A stretch of DNA of 25,420 nucleotides from positions 1 through 25,420 of the forward strand of contig CAZRIP010000050.1 in NCBI GenBank assembly GCA_964600165.1, in the 5' to 3' direction. The notes beneath the pieces are model-generated. The model was not told the DNA's origin. It worked only from the letters and a program-made list of their open reading frames with translations, and ran no database searches. The translations under genes were made by a program, and so were the position numbers. Position 1 is the first letter of the stretch. Every line of letters begins with the position of its first letter. Of the stretch, positions 1-10,154 are shown piece after piece. This DNA is from CAZRIP01 sp964600165 (lineage in GTDB: Bacteria; Elusimicrobiota; Elusimicrobia; UBA1565; UBA9628).

Positions 1-22
1 TGTCCGGTCCCGGCCAATTTGA

Positions 23-28
23 TACAAT
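23..28 (+). promoter_or_regulatory. Putative -10 box of the guaB3-purQ operon
   Basis: TACAAT matches the TATAAT consensus at 5 of 6 positions. A transcript starting about 7 nt downstream would have a leader of roughly 33 nt containing the strong ribosome binding site of guaB3. The -35 element would fall at or before the window start and cannot be judged. This is a motif call only. Confidence 0.4.
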
Positions 29-57
29 TTCTTCACGTCGACGATCCCCCATTTTCC

Positions 58-64
58 GGAGGTG
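58..64 (+). promoter_or_regulatory. Ribosome binding site of guaB3
   Basis: GGAGGTG is a near-perfect Shine-Dalgarno sequence, with 6 nt between GGAGG and the ATG at 69. It fixes the guaB3 start and contrasts with several later genes that have no visible Shine-Dalgarno. Confidence 0.85.
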
Positions 65-68
65 CTAG

Positions 69-1228
69 ATGGCGTTTTTTATCGGCCGCGACCGTGAAGC
101 CCGCAGGGCCTACGGATTGGACGAGATCGCGCTGGTTCCCGGCGAAGTGACGGTCAATCCCGACGAGGTCGACACCAGCCTCCATTTCGGGAACATCAAG
201 CTCGAGATCCCTTTTCTGGCCTCGGCGATGGACGGCGTCGTCGACACCCAATTCGCGATCGCGATGGGCAAGCTCGGCGGCCTCGGCGTCCTGAACCTCG
301 ACGGCATCAACACCCGCTACGAGAAGCCGCGCGAGATCGTCGCCCAGATCGCCGGCGCCGGCCCCGAGGAGTCCACGAAGCTCGTCCAGGAGCTCTACCG
401 CAAGCCGGTCAAGGAAGACCTGATCGCCGAGCGCATCCAGGAGATCAAGAAGTCCAAGGTGCCGTGCGCCGTCTCCACGATCCCCCAGAACGCGGCCAAG
501 TACGGCCCGATCGCCGAGGAAGCGGGCTGCGACCTTTTCGTCGTGCAGTCGACGGTGACGACGGTGCGCCACAAGGCCACCCGCTATACGCCTTTCGACA
601 TCACGAAGTTCTGCAAGAAGATGAAGATTCCCGTGGTCGTCGGCAACGCCGTGAGCTACAACGTGTCGCTCGAGCTCATGGAAGCCGGCATCAGCGGCCT
701 GCTCGTCGGCGTCGGCCCCGGCGCGGCCTGCACCTCGCGCGGCGTGCTCGGCATCGGCGTCCCGCAGGTCACGGCGACGGTCGACTGCGCCGCCGCCCGC
801 GACTTCCACTTCAAGCGCTCCGGCAAGTACGTGCCGATCATCACCGACGGCGGCATGTCCACCGGCGGCGACATCTGCAAGGCCATCGCCTGCGGCTCCG
901 ACGGCGTCATGGTCGGCTCGGCCTTCGCGCGCACGAAAGAAGCGCCCGGCTTGGGCTACCATTGGGGCATGGCGACGCCGCACGCGAACCTCCCCCGCGG
1001 CACGCGCATCCATGTGGGCGTGACCGGTTCTCTCGAAGAGATCCTTTACGGCCCGTCGCGCTTGGACGACGGCTCGCAAAACCTCGTCGGCGCGCTGCGC
1101 ACGTGCATGGGCACGGTGGGCGCCTCGACGATCCGCGAGATGCAGACGACCGAGATCGTCATCGCCCCCTCGATCAAGACCGAGGGCAAGATCTTCCAGC
1201 GCACCCAGCGCATCGGGATGGGCAAATA

Positions 1229-1229
<1 letters not shown>
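69..1229 (+). CDS. guaB3: GuaB3-family IMP dehydrogenase-related protein
   Basis: This 386-residue cytoplasmic protein probably oxidises IMP to XMP with NAD, the first step of the GMP branch, although activity is not proven for every GuaB3 member. It has the IMPDH TIM-barrel motifs: VVGNA near 190-194, the catalytic loop GPGAACTSR with the probable nucleophile Cys221, and the phosphate/substrate segment DGGMSTGGD from Asp260. The pair of CBS domains that interrupts classical GuaB (about 490 residues) is absent. The length and the N-terminal RAYGLDEIALVPGEVTVNP segment fit the GuaB3 group known from actinobacteria and cyanobacteria. The start is set by the strong ribosome binding site at 58-64. 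The gene leads the operon and its stop overlaps the guaA start, so it probably supplies XMP to GuaA. GMP reductase is the main alternative, but the guaA linkage argues for IMPDH. Confidence 0.85.
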
Positions 1230-2817
<1,588 letters not shown>

Positions 2818-2821
<4 letters not shown>

Positions 2822-3705
2822 CCGCCTTGCTGACCGAATCGAAGATCGACGGCCTCAAGCTCCTGCGCCGCGGGAAGGTCCGCGACGTCTACGACCTCGG
2901 CGACAAGCTGCTGATGGTGTCGACGGACCGCCTCTCCGCGTTCGACTGCATCCTGCCGAACGCGATCCCCGGCAAGGGCAAGCTGCTCACGCAGATCTCC
3001 GCGTTGTGGTTCGAGCGGACCAAGCATCTGGTCCCCAACCACATGATCACCGCGGATTTCGCGGAGATCGCCAAGCTCCTGCCGCGCGGCGCCGACGCCG
3101 CCGAGTACGACGGCCGCACGATGCTCGTCAAGAAAGCCCAGCGCGTCGACGCGGAGTGCGTGGCGCGCGCCTATCTCGCGGGCTCGGCGTGGAAGGAATA
3201 TCGGGCGACGGGAAGATATCTGGATCACGAGCTTCCGCCCGGACTTTCGGAGTCCTCGAAGCTCCCGCGGCCGATCTTCACGCCGGCCACCAAGGCCGAC
3301 GAGGGGCACGACGAGAACATCACGCGCGAGCGCCTGGCGCATCAAGCGGGCAAGGAGATCGCCGAGCAGCTCCAGCAGCTCACGCTCGCGCTCTTCGCCT
3401 TCGCGAGCGAGCGCCTCATGGGCAAGTCCGTCATCCTCGCCGACACGAAGTTCGAGTTCGGCTTCATCGACGGCAAGCTCTGCGTGATCGACGAAATGAT
3501 CACGCCGGACTCTTCCAGGGTGTGGAGCGCGGATACTTACAAGCCCGGCGCGTCCCCCGAGAGCTTCGACAAGCAATTTGTGCGCGACTACCTGGAGCGC
3601 GTGAAGTGGAACAAGCAGCCGCCGGCCCCGACCCTTCCGCAGGACGTCGTCGACGGCACCGTCAGCCGCTACCGGGAATTCCTCGACATCGTGAGATCAG
3701 CATGA
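2818..3705 (+). CDS. purC: SAICAR synthase (PurC)
   Basis: PurC joins CAIR and aspartate with ATP to give SAICAR, step 8 of de novo purine synthesis. The 295-residue protein is of the long, yeast-like type rather than the ~240-residue Bacillus/E. coli type. Diagnostic segments are RRGKVRDVYDLGD near the N terminus (nucleotide binding), STDRLSAFD, the ARAYLAGSAWKEY insert, ADTKFEFGF, and the signature DEMITPDSSRVW. The ATG at 2818 overlaps the guaA stop as ATGA. A second in-frame ATG six bases upstream (2812) would only add Met-Gly and cannot be excluded. The coupling suggests one polycistronic message from guaB3 through purQ. Confidence 0.96.
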
Positions 3706-4208
3706 CAACCGAAAGGCTGGCCCGGCCCGTTCCGACGCACTTAGTCGAGGTCAGGCTCAGGCCCGACTACCCCGACGCCGAGGGGCAGGCGGCGCTGGCG
3801 CTGCTTCACGGCCTGGGCCTTTTCGCGATCAAGGACTGCCGCGTCAGCCGGGTCTACGAGCTGCGCGGCGCGCTCAACGTCGGCCAGCTGCAGCAGGTCG
3901 CGCGCGAGCTGCTCGCCGACCCGGTGACCCACGAGTTCAAATTCCCGCAACCGGCCAACGCCGTCTTCAACGGCCAGAACTTCTGGCGCGTCGAGGTCTG
4001 GCTCAAGGCCTCCGTGACCGATCCCGTGGGAGAGACCGTGCGCGCCGCCATCGCCGAGATGGGCCTGCCGGAGCCTCAGTCCGCGCGCGTCGGCCAGGTC
4101 TATCATCTTTCCGGCAAATGCGGGCGCAACCAGCTCGAGAAAGCGGTGGCGCGCTCGCTGGCGAACCAGGTGATCCACAAAGTGATCGTTTCCGAGGCCC
4201 ACGCATGA
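3702..4208 (+). CDS. purS: Tandem double-domain PurS, FGAM synthase subunit
   Basis: PurS is the small scaffolding subunit of the three-part FGAM synthase (PurS, PurL, PurQ) and helps pass ammonia from PurQ to PurL. Normal PurS is about 80 residues and acts as a dimer. This ORF encodes 168 residues with two PurS-like copies in a row. Copy 1 is about residues 12-81, with VEVRLRPDYPDAEGQ, then RVSRVYEL, ending DPVTHEFKF. Copy 2 is about 94-164, with VEVWLKASVTDPVGE, then RVGQVYHL, ending NQVIHKVIV. Both show the family order of strand, helix, R-V-x-x-x-Y-x-L strand, helix and strand. The linker is short. Start and stop overlap purC and purL by ATGA, which excludes separate genes joined by a sequencing error unless an indel lies between the copies. 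The fusion probably provides the PurS dimer in one chain. Confidence 0.88.
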   Translation: MTTERLARPVPTHLVEVRLRPDYPDAEGQAALALLHGLGLFAIKDCRVSRVYELRGALNVGQLQQVARELLADPVTHEFKFPQPANAVFNGQNFWRVEVWLKASVTDPVGETVRAAIAEMGLPEPQSARVGQVYHLSGKCGRNQLEKAVARSLANQVIHKVIVSEAHA

Positions 4209-6619
4209 ACACGGTAGAAACGCCCTCTTCCGAGACCATCACCTTCACCACTCTCCCGGTCAAGGACCTCAAGGTCCTCTCGGCCGAGCACCACTGGTCC
4301 TTGAACGAGGCCGAGCTGGCCGCCGTCCAAGCCTACTTCAAGTCGCAGAAGCGCGAGCCCAAGCTGGCCGAGATCGAGACGATCGCCCAGACCTGGTCCG
4401 AGCACTGCAAGCACAAGACCTTCACCTCGCCGATCCGCTTCTCCGACGGAAAGAAGACGCGCCTGATCAAATCCTTGTTTGAGGAGACCATCGTCGAGGC
4501 GACCAAGAAGACGCAGAAGCCTTGGTGCCTTTCCGTCTTCAAGGACAACGCCGGCGTCGTCGCCTTCGGCAAGAAGTGGGCGCTGGCCTTCAAGGCCGAG
4601 ACCCACAACCATCCTTGCGCGATCGAGCCCTACGGCGGCGCGGAGACCGGCGTCGGCGGCGTGATCCGCGACGTGCTCGGCGTCGGCCTCGGGGCCAAGC
4701 CGGTTTTGAACACCGACGTGTTCTGCTTCGCCGCGCCCGATTACCAAGGCGCCTTGCCCGAGACCGCGCTTCATCCCGCGCGCACGCTGCGCTCCGTCGT
4801 CGCCGGAGTCCGCGACTACGGCAACCGCATGGGCATTCCGACGGCCGCGGGCGGCATCTGGTTCGACAAGGACTATCGCTTGAACCCCCTCGTCTTCGTC
4901 GGCACCGTGGGCGTCTTGCCCGCGTGGGCGGTCAAGAAAGAGGTCAAGGCGGGCGACCTGATCGTCGCCGTCGGCGGCCGCACGGGCCGCGACGGCCTGC
5001 ACGGCGCGACTTTCTCCTCGGCCAACATCACCGAGGAGTCGCCGGCTTCCGCGGTGCAGATCGGCTTTGCGTTGAATGAGAAGCGCGTGCTGGACGCCCT
5101 GCTCGCCGCCCGCGACCAGAAGCTCTTCCGCGCCGTCACCGACTGCGGCGCGGGCGGGTTCTCGTCCGCCATCGGCGAGATGGCCGAGGGCCGCGGCGCG
5201 CGCGTGCGCCTGGAGAACGCGCATCTAAAAGCCACGGATCTGTCTCCCTGGGAAGTCTGGCTTTCCGAGTCGCAAGAGCGCATGGTCTTGTCCGTGCCGC
5301 CCAAGAACCTCAAGGCGCTGCAAGCCGTTTTCTCGGCGGAAGGCTGCGAGCTCTCCGTGCTGGGCGAGTTCACCTCGACCGGCCGCCTCGTCGTCACGTT
5401 CCGTGATGAAACCGTCGTAGATCTCGATCTCAAGTTCCTGCACAAGGGCTTGCCGCGCGTCGAGCGCAACGCGACCTGGGAGGCCCCCAAGAACGGCAAG
5501 ACCCCGACGGCCTCCGCCAAGAAGAAAGCGGCGGAGATCCTGCGCGACTGCCTCGCCCATCTCAACGTCTGCAGCCGCGAGTGGGTGATCCGCCAGTACG
5601 ATCATGAAGTCCAGGGTGGTACCGTCATCAAGCCGCTGCAGGGCGTCCGCCACGACGGCCCCGGCGACGCCTGCGTGATCTGGCCCCACGCGGCGACCGG
5701 CGACATGGACGATTTCACGGGCTTCGCCGTCGGCCACGGCATGAATCCCGGCTACGGCAAGACCGATCCTTACCGCATGGCGCTCGCCTGCGCGGACGAA
5801 GCGCTGCGCAATCTCGTCTGCGCCGGCGCCGACATCTCGCGCGCGGCGTTTCTCGACAACTTCTGCTGGGGCAGCCCCGAGGACCCGCGCCAGCTCGGCG
5901 CGCTCGTGCGCGCGGCCGAGGGCTGCCGCGACGCCGCGATCGGCTTCGGCGTGCCGTTCATCTCCGGCAAGGACAGCTTCTACAACCAGTCCAAGGACGA
6001 GAACGGCAAGGACTTGGCGATCCCCGGCACGCTGCTCATCTCCGGGATCGCGCCGGTGCCGGACATCCGCAAGGCGCTGACGATGGACGTCAAAGGCCCC
6101 GGCAACGGGCTTTACCTCGTCGGCTGCACTTCGGAAGAGCTCGGCGGCTCGCTCTACAACGAGGTCAACGGCCTGTCGGGCGGCGTCGTGCCGGAAGTCG
6201 AGGTCCGCTCGGCAGGAGAGGCGCTGCGCGCGGTCTCCGCGGCCGCGCAAAAGGGCCTGCTCCTGTCGGCGCACGATCTTTCCGAGGGCGGCCTCGCCGT
6301 CGCGGCCGCCGAGATGGCTTTCTCGGGCGAGTTCGGCGTGATGATCGACCTGGACGAGGTCGCCAAGAGCGGCGCCATCTACTCGAACGAAGTCCTGCTC
6401 TTTTCCGAGAGCCCGTCGCGGCTGCTCGTCGAGGTCAAGCCCGAGAACGAGCCCGCTTTCCTCAAGGCGATGAAGGGCGTCACCGTCAAGCGCGTCGGCC
6501 AGACGATGGCCAACCCGATCTTGAAAGTCATCGGCTTGGACGGAATGGTCGCGATGGAAGAGCCGCTCGTCGAGCTCAAGAAAGCGTGGCAGCACCGGCT
6601 GCCGGAGGCGCTGAAATGA
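4205..6619 (+). CDS. purL: FGAM synthase, large subunit PurL
   Basis: PurL converts FGAR to FGAM using ATP and ammonia supplied by PurQ (step 4 of the pathway). The 804-residue protein is the small type, lacking the fused N-terminal PurS-like and C-terminal glutaminase domains of the ~1,300-residue enterobacterial enzyme, but somewhat longer than the usual ~740. Visible motifs are SEHCKHKTF around 65-73 with the catalytic His67, AETHNHPCAIEPYGGAETGVGG at 131-152 (nucleotide/Mg binding), TDCGAGGFSSAIGEMAEG, and in the second half SGKDSFYNQ and SAHDLSEGGLAVAAAEMAFSG. It contains the two tandem PurM-like halves typical of the family. The ATG overlaps the purS stop (ATGA) and the stop overlaps purQ. 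The first ~20 residues are a poorly conserved extension, so the precise N terminus is the main uncertainty. Confidence 0.95.
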   Translation: MNTVETPSSETITFTTLPVKDLKVLSAEHHWSLNEAELAAVQAYFKSQKREPKLAEIETIAQTWSEHCKHKTFTSPIRFSDGKKTRLIKSLFEETIVEATKKTQKPWCLSVFKDNAGVVAFGKKWALAFKAETHNHPCAIEPYGGAETGVGGVIRDVLGVGLGAKPVLNTDVFCFAAPDYQGALPETALHPARTLRSVVAGVRDYGNRMGIPTAAGGIWFDKDYRLNPLVFVGTVGVLPAWAVKKEVKAGDLIVAVGGRTGRDGLHGATFSSANITEESPASAVQIGFALNEKRVLDALLAARDQKLFRAVTDCGAGGFSSAIGEMAEGRGARVRLENAHLKATDLSPWEVWLSESQERMVLSVPPKNLKALQAVFSAEGCELSVLGEFTSTGRLVVTFRDETVVDLDLKFLHKGLPRVERNATWEAPKNGKTPTASAKKKAAEILRDCLAHLNVCSREWVIRQYDHEVQGGTVIKPLQGVRHDGPGDACVIWPHAATGDMDDFTGFAVGHGMNPGYGKTDPYRMALACADEALRNLVCAGADISRAAFLDNFCWGSPEDPRQLGALVRAAEGCRDAAIGFGVPFISGKDSFYNQSKDENGKDLAIPGTLLISGIAPVPDIRKALTMDVKGPGNGLYLVGCTSEELGGSLYNEVNGLSGGVVPEVEVRSAGEALRAVSAAAQKGLLLSAHDLSEGGLAVAAAEMAFSGEFGVMIDLDEVAKSGAIYSNEVLLFSESPSRLLVEVKPENEPAFLKAMKGVTVKRVGQTMANPILKVIGLDGMVAMEEPLVELKKAWQHRLPEALK
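6604..6608 (+). promoter_or_regulatory. Ribosome binding site of purQ inside purL
   Basis: GGAGG lies 7 nt before the purQ ATG at 6616, inside the last codons of purL. It selects this internal ATG over an upstream in-frame alternative start at 6586 and allows independent initiation besides coupling. Confidence 0.75.
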
Positions 6620-7392
6620 AGGCTCCCAAGGTCCTGATCCTGCGCGCGGCCGGAACCAACTGCGACCTCGAGACCGAGAACGCCTTCAAGTCGGTCGGCG
6701 CGGCGCCCGAGCGCGTCCACATCTCCGAGATCAAGTCCGGCAAGTCGAAGCTCATGAGCTACGACATGCTCGTCATCCCCGGCGGTTTTTCTTACGGCGA
6801 CGACGTCGCGGCGGGCCGCATCCTCGCCAATCAAGTGCGCGTCCATTTGAAGGACCTGCGCCAGTTCGTGCGCCTGGGCCGGCCCGTGATCGGCATCTGC
6901 AACGGCTTCCAAGTCCTCGTCAAGGCCGGCATTCTGCCGTCGTCGAACACCTGCGACCAGACCGCGAGCTTCACGTTCAACGACTCCGCCAAGTTCGAGT
7001 CGCGCTGGGTGCACCTGCGCATCAACACGCAGAGCTCCTGCATCTTCTTCAAGGGCCTGCCCGAGATGATCGAGCTGCCCGTCGCGCACGGCGAGGGCAA
7101 GCTCGTTCTCAAGTCGCCGCGCGTCTTGGAAGAGCTCAAGAAGAACAAGTCTATCGCCATGCAGTACGTCGACGACGGCGGCAAGCTCGCGGGCTATCCG
7201 CACAACCCGAACGGCTCCGTCTTCGGCATCGCCGCGCTGTCGAACCCCGAGGGCAACTGCCTCGGCCTCATGCCGCATCCCGAGCGCTTCACGGCCATCC
7301 ACCACCACCCGAACTGGACGCGCCAGACGTTCATGAAGAACGGCGTCGGCCTCGAGATGTTCCGCAACGCCGTCCAGTACTGCCTCAGCTAA
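6616..7392 (+). CDS. purQ: FGAM synthase, glutaminase subunit PurQ
   Basis: PurQ hydrolyses glutamine and passes ammonia to PurL in the PurS/L/Q complex. The 258-residue protein is a class I glutamine amidotransferase with the nucleophile elbow GICNGFQ (Cys95) and the catalytic His221/Glu223 in MPHPERF. N-terminal landmarks are LRAAGTNCDLE and PGGFSYGDDVAAGRILA. It is longer than the ~227-residue Bacillus PurQ and resembles the longer forms of about 260. The start is supported by the GGAGG at 6604-6608 and a 4-bp ATGA overlap with purL. It is the last gene of the first purine operon. The 57 bp to the next gene contain no convincing intrinsic terminator. Confidence 0.95.
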   Translation: MKAPKVLILRAAGTNCDLETENAFKSVGAAPERVHISEIKSGKSKLMSYDMLVIPGGFSYGDDVAAGRILANQVRVHLKDLRQFVRLGRPVIGICNGFQVLVKAGILPSSNTCDQTASFTFNDSAKFESRWVHLRINTQSSCIFFKGLPEMIELPVAHGEGKLVLKSPRVLEELKKNKSIAMQYVDDGGKLAGYPHNPNGSVFGIAALSNPEGNCLGLMPHPERFTAIHHHPNWTRQTFMKNGVGLEMFRNAVQYCLS

Positions 7393-7436
7393 AGCTCAAA
7401 TTTCCGTTTAGTCTTGCCTCCCCCCGTCTTTTCCAT

Positions 7437-7442
7437 TACACT
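7437..7442 (+). promoter_or_regulatory. Possible -10 box before coiled-coil gene
   Basis: TACACT (4 of 6 matches to TATAAT) lies only 7 nt before the ATG at 7450. If used, transcription would start at or next to the start codon, giving a leaderless message. It resembles the stronger TATACT boxes at 10239 and 12160 in sequence and spacing. No clear -35 is visible. Weak on its own. Confidence 0.3.
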
Positions 7443-7449
7443 GGGGCTA

Positions 7450-8712
7450 ATGGAATCCCCTATCGATTGGGAGGACGAGTTCCAACGGGAAGTCGAGGGC
7501 ATTCTCGGCCGTCCGTCTTGGGCGCCCCGCCCTCGAGACGAAAGGATCGCGGCGGCCCAACAAGCGCGGCTCGACGTTTTGCGAGGCGAGCGTCAGCGCG
7601 CGCTCGCCGTCAATCAGGCTCATAGAGAGGCCCCCGTGAACGACAACACCGCCGTCCCGACCAAGGAAATGCCCGCGCCGAGCGCGCCGGTCGCGCCGAG
7701 CCGCGAGGAGAACCTGGAGCGCCGCGTCGAGGAGCTCGCGCGCCACGTCCGCGAGCTCGAGGAATGCTCGGGGCAGTTCCAGCGCGAGGCGACGGCGAGC
7801 TCGGCCCTGATCGTCGAGCTCGAGACGACGCTGCGCGCCCAAGACCAGGCGCGCGCCCAGCTTTCGACGGCGCTAGAGAAGCAGCGCCATGAGCTCGACC
7901 GCTGGCGCGGCGAAGCCGCGGCCCAGCAGACGCGCGCCCTAAGGCTCGAGGAGAAACTCGGGCGCACCGAGGTCGACCTCGCCGAGCTGCGGCGCCTGCA
8001 AGACGAGTCCCATCGCACTTTCGCCCAGGAAGCGGCCCGCCGCGAGACGGAGGCTCAGCGCTTGAATGAAGAGCTGCGCCGTTCCGCGGCCGAGCGCGAG
8101 CACGACCGCGGGGAAGCCAAGGCGCGCCGCGAGGCGCTCGAGAAGGAGATCGGCTCCCTCAAGCACGGCGCCGCCGAGTCCTCCGCCGAGATCGAGACTT
8201 TGCGCGGCCATCTGAAGACCTCCCGCGACGAAGCCGCCGCGGCGCAGAACGAGACCCGCGCGGCGCGCGACAACGCGCGCAAGCTCGCCGAAGCCCAGAA
8301 GCTCACGGAAAAGACGCTGACGCAGACGCGCCAGGACCTCGCGCGCGAGACTCAGAAAGCCGTCGCCTTCGCCCAGGCCGCGGAGACCGCGTCCGCCGAG
8401 CTCGCCGCCGAGAAGAAGCGCCTGCACGCGCACTGGGAGTCCGAGGCCAAGCTCTCCGCGCAGCGCCAAGCCGAGCGCTCGAACGCCGGCGTCGAGCGCG
8501 CCCGCATCACGGCGGACACGCAGGCCGCGCTCTCCAAGGCGGAGGAAGCGCTCGCCGCGATCGCCGCCGCGCCGGCGCCCGTGCCTGAAGTGAAGATTCC
8601 CGCGGCGCCGCCGAAGGCCGAGCCGCCCGCCCCAAAAGCGGCGAAGACTCCTCCCAAGCCCGAGCAGCCGTCGAGCCTCTGGGAACGCCTGCGCGATGGG
8701 CTCGGACGCTAA
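7450..8712 (+). CDS. Large alanine/glutamate-rich coiled-coil protein, function unknown
   Basis: A 420-residue protein without a recognisable enzyme domain. Residues 1-60 are charged and partly helical. About 86-370 is a continuous Ala/Glu/Arg-rich heptad-like stretch predicted to form a long coiled coil. About 375-410 is a Pro/Ala/Lys-rich linker (repeated PAPVP, PKAEPPAPK). The last dozen residues, SLWERLRDGLGR, look like a short amphipathic helix. No signal peptide or membrane segment is seen, so it is probably cytoplasmic or cytoskeletal. The block LEECSGQFQREATASSALIVELE, from about residue 103, is clearly related to residues 20-42 of the next gene. The ATG at 7450 is chosen over a TTG 36 nt upstream because it directly follows a possible -10 box. 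It is probably not part of the purine operon functionally. Low-complexity composition limits homology inference. Confidence 0.75.
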   Translation: MESPIDWEDEFQREVEGILGRPSWAPRPRDERIAAAQQARLDVLRGERQRALAVNQAHREAPVNDNTAVPTKEMPAPSAPVAPSREENLERRVEELARHVRELEECSGQFQREATASSALIVELETTLRAQDQARAQLSTALEKQRHELDRWRGEAAAQQTRALRLEEKLGRTEVDLAELRRLQDESHRTFAQEAARRETEAQRLNEELRRSAAEREHDRGEAKARREALEKEIGSLKHGAAESSAEIETLRGHLKTSRDEAAAAQNETRAARDNARKLAEAQKLTEKTLTQTRQDLARETQKAVAFAQAAETASAELAAEKKRLHAHWESEAKLSAQRQAERSNAGVERARITADTQAALSKAEEALAAIAAAPAPVPEVKIPAAPPKAEPPAPKAAKTPPKPEQPSSLWERLRDGLGR

Positions 8713-8713
8713 G

Positions 8714-9100
8714 ATGAAACCGGAAGATGCGATCCGCCTTTTAGAGGAGAAGGAGCGCGAGCTCAAGGAGCTCGAGGAGCGCACGGGCGTTTTTCAGCGC
8801 GAGGCGAGCGCCTGCTCGTTTCTAACGCGCCAGCTCGAGGAGACACTGCAAGTCGAGCGCGAGTCGCGCCGGCGACTTCAAGAGGTCGTCGAGCGGCAGA
8901 ACGAGGAGCTGCGCAAGGCGGCCGCCGAGCGCGCCAAGGTCCTCGCCGAGGCCGACAAGATCGCGCGCCAAGCGCTCGCCGAAGAGATGCGCCGAGTGAT
9001 GGAGGTCGCCGAAGAAGTCCGCCGCGAGGGCATCGAGGCGCTCGAGCAGGCGCTCGAGCAGGCGCGCGACGCGCAGCGCCGCGAGCAGCTGGCGTACTGA
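8714..9100 (+). CDS. Small coiled-coil protein, paralogue of the upstream gene
   Basis: A 128-residue, highly charged and almost entirely helical protein with no signal peptide. Residues 20-68 align without gaps to residues 103-151 of the preceding coiled-coil protein, sharing LEE, FQREA(S/T)A, LE.TL and a later RQ/KQ-x-x-EL pattern, so the two probably arose by duplication or pair in one structure. The C-terminal half continues as an Ala/Glu/Arg heptad-like helix. It starts one base after the upstream stop, so co-transcription is very likely. An in-frame ATG at 8696 would give six extra residues and a 17-bp overlap; neither start has a clear ribosome binding site. The gene ends 4 bp from a convergent gene. 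Function unknown; a filament- or scaffold-type role would be inference only. Confidence 0.7.
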   Translation: MKPEDAIRLLEEKERELKELEERTGVFQREASACSFLTRQLEETLQVERESRRRLQEVVERQNEELRKAAAERAKVLAEADKIARQALAEEMRRVMEVAEEVRREGIEALEQALEQARDAQRREQLAY

Positions 9101-9104
9101 CGCC

Positions 9105-10154
9105 TCAGGGCGCGCCGGTCACGGCCGACCGCAATTCCATGATATGGACTTGCCGCACCTTCGACGCTGAGTCGACCAGCACGGGATCGATCCAAGTCGG
9201 CGGCGTTTGGTGCGCGTTCGAGTAGACCTCCGAGATCGCCGTCCTCATCTCCGTGAAATGGACGGCTTTGACCCTGACGTTGAGCACGGACGGATCCGTC
9301 CATGGGAAGAGCGACAAGCCGTCCCTGATGCGGAAGAAGTTGATGCAATCGCGGATCTCGTTGACGTGGATCGCCCTGATCGTCGTCGGATTCGTGTCCG
9401 TCCAGTTGATGGGGCACGTCGGGCAAGACTTCGGGCAGGTCCCGACGAAGCAAGACGGCGGAGCGGGATTCGTGCACGAGCCGCCGCAACTGTAGCCCCC
9501 CGAGCCGCCGCAAGGGTTGGTCCCGCACGACGCGCCGATCGTGACGCCGGCCGGGGCGCATTGCCCGCCGCTGCAGTTGCCGCTGGCGCAGTCGCCGTTC
9601 GAGGAGCACGCTCCGCAGTCGGCGACGTTGCACGTCTTCGTCCCGGGGCAGGTGCCGCCGCATCCGTCGGAGCAGCTCGAGCCGCCGCAGGTCGAGGAGG
9701 CGCAGGAGCAATCCCGGGAGCAGAAGACCACGCTGAAGCTGGCCGAGCCGCCGCAGCCTGCGACGGAGCCGACGGCGCCGTTGCCGGAGACGGCGCCCGG
9801 GGCGCTCATCGTGTAGCTCTGTCCATTTCCCAAAGGTCCGCATCCGGCTCCGAACGTGCCCGACGCGCAGCCGGAAATACCGCCCGGCGAGATGCTCCAG
9901 CAGCCGGGCCCGGTCTGCGACACGGTGATCGAGCCGCACGGGCCTCCGCCGAAGCAGTTGGTTCCTCCGCAGTTGGCGCTCGGAGGACAGCATCTTAAAG
10001 GATAGACGGGATTGGGCCGCTCGCACACGTCTCCGCCGTTCGTGCAATTGCCCGGGTTGTTCTCGCAATTGCAGCCGCTCGCGCCGCCGCCGGCGTCGTC
10101 GACGCATTGCGCGCCTCCGCGGCTCCATGCCGCTCCCACGAGCAGCGCCGACAA
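9105..10154 (-). CDS. Secreted Cys-rich protein with C-terminal IRAxHxxEIR repeats
   Basis: At least 349 residues, probably exported. The first ~270 residues hold 36 cysteines in Gly/Ser/Cys-rich spacing reminiscent of disulfide-knotted, EGF- or dickkopf-like extracellular modules (for example CSSNGDCASGNCSGGQC), with no motif I can name. The C-terminal part contains three copies of an (I/V)(R/K)(A/Q)(I/V)HxxE(I/M/L)R motif with histidines at 9366-9368, 9258-9260 and 9144-9146, that is 36 and 38 residues apart, separated by WTDP/WIDP segments. Similar repeats occur at the ends of secreted proteins in several environmental phyla. The given TTG start leaves a short hydrophobic stretch without basic residues. 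Reading upstream in frame adds IIIVNLRVVI, making a good signal peptide but without ATG, GTG or TTG. The true start is therefore uncertain. The cysteines imply an oxidising, extracytoplasmic location. Function unknown. Confidence 0.75.
   Translation of the reverse strand: MSALLVGAAWSRGGAQCVDDAGGGASGCNCENNPGNCTNGGDVCERPNPVYPLRCCPPSANCGGTNCFGGGPCGSITVSQTGPGCWSISPGGISGCASGTFGAGCGPLGNGQSYTMSAPGAVSGNGAVGSVAGCGGSASFSVVFCSRDCSCASSTCGGSSCSDGCGGTCPGTKTCNVADCGACSSNGDCASGNCSGGQCAPAGVTIGASCGTNPCGGSGGYSCGGSCTNPAPPSCFVGTCPKSCPTCPINWTDTNPTTIRAIHVNEIRDCINFFRIRDGLSLFPWTDPSVLNVRVKAVHFTEMRTAISEVYSNAHQTPPTWIDPVLVDSASKVRQVHIMELRSAVTGAP

Noticed and set aside
33..1079. Long minus-strand frame opposite guaB3
   Set aside because: Low-complexity Arg/Ala/Gly/Asp translation with no motif; the opposite strand encodes a complete IMPDH-like protein.
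464..1228. N-terminal extension of guaA upstream of 1229
   Set aside because: It lies within guaB3 in another frame and is Arg/His-rich; GuaA homology begins just after the ATG at 1229.
7393..7449. Possible terminator after purQ
   Set aside because: Only a 5-bp stem (CTAAA/TTTAG) with a 13-nt loop and no clear U-run could be found; too weak to call.
9207..9998. Plus-strand 263-codon frame opposite the Cys-rich gene
   Set aside because: Arg/Ala-rich shadow. The minus strand shows regular three-fold repeats and a signal peptide, and has its own TATAAT.
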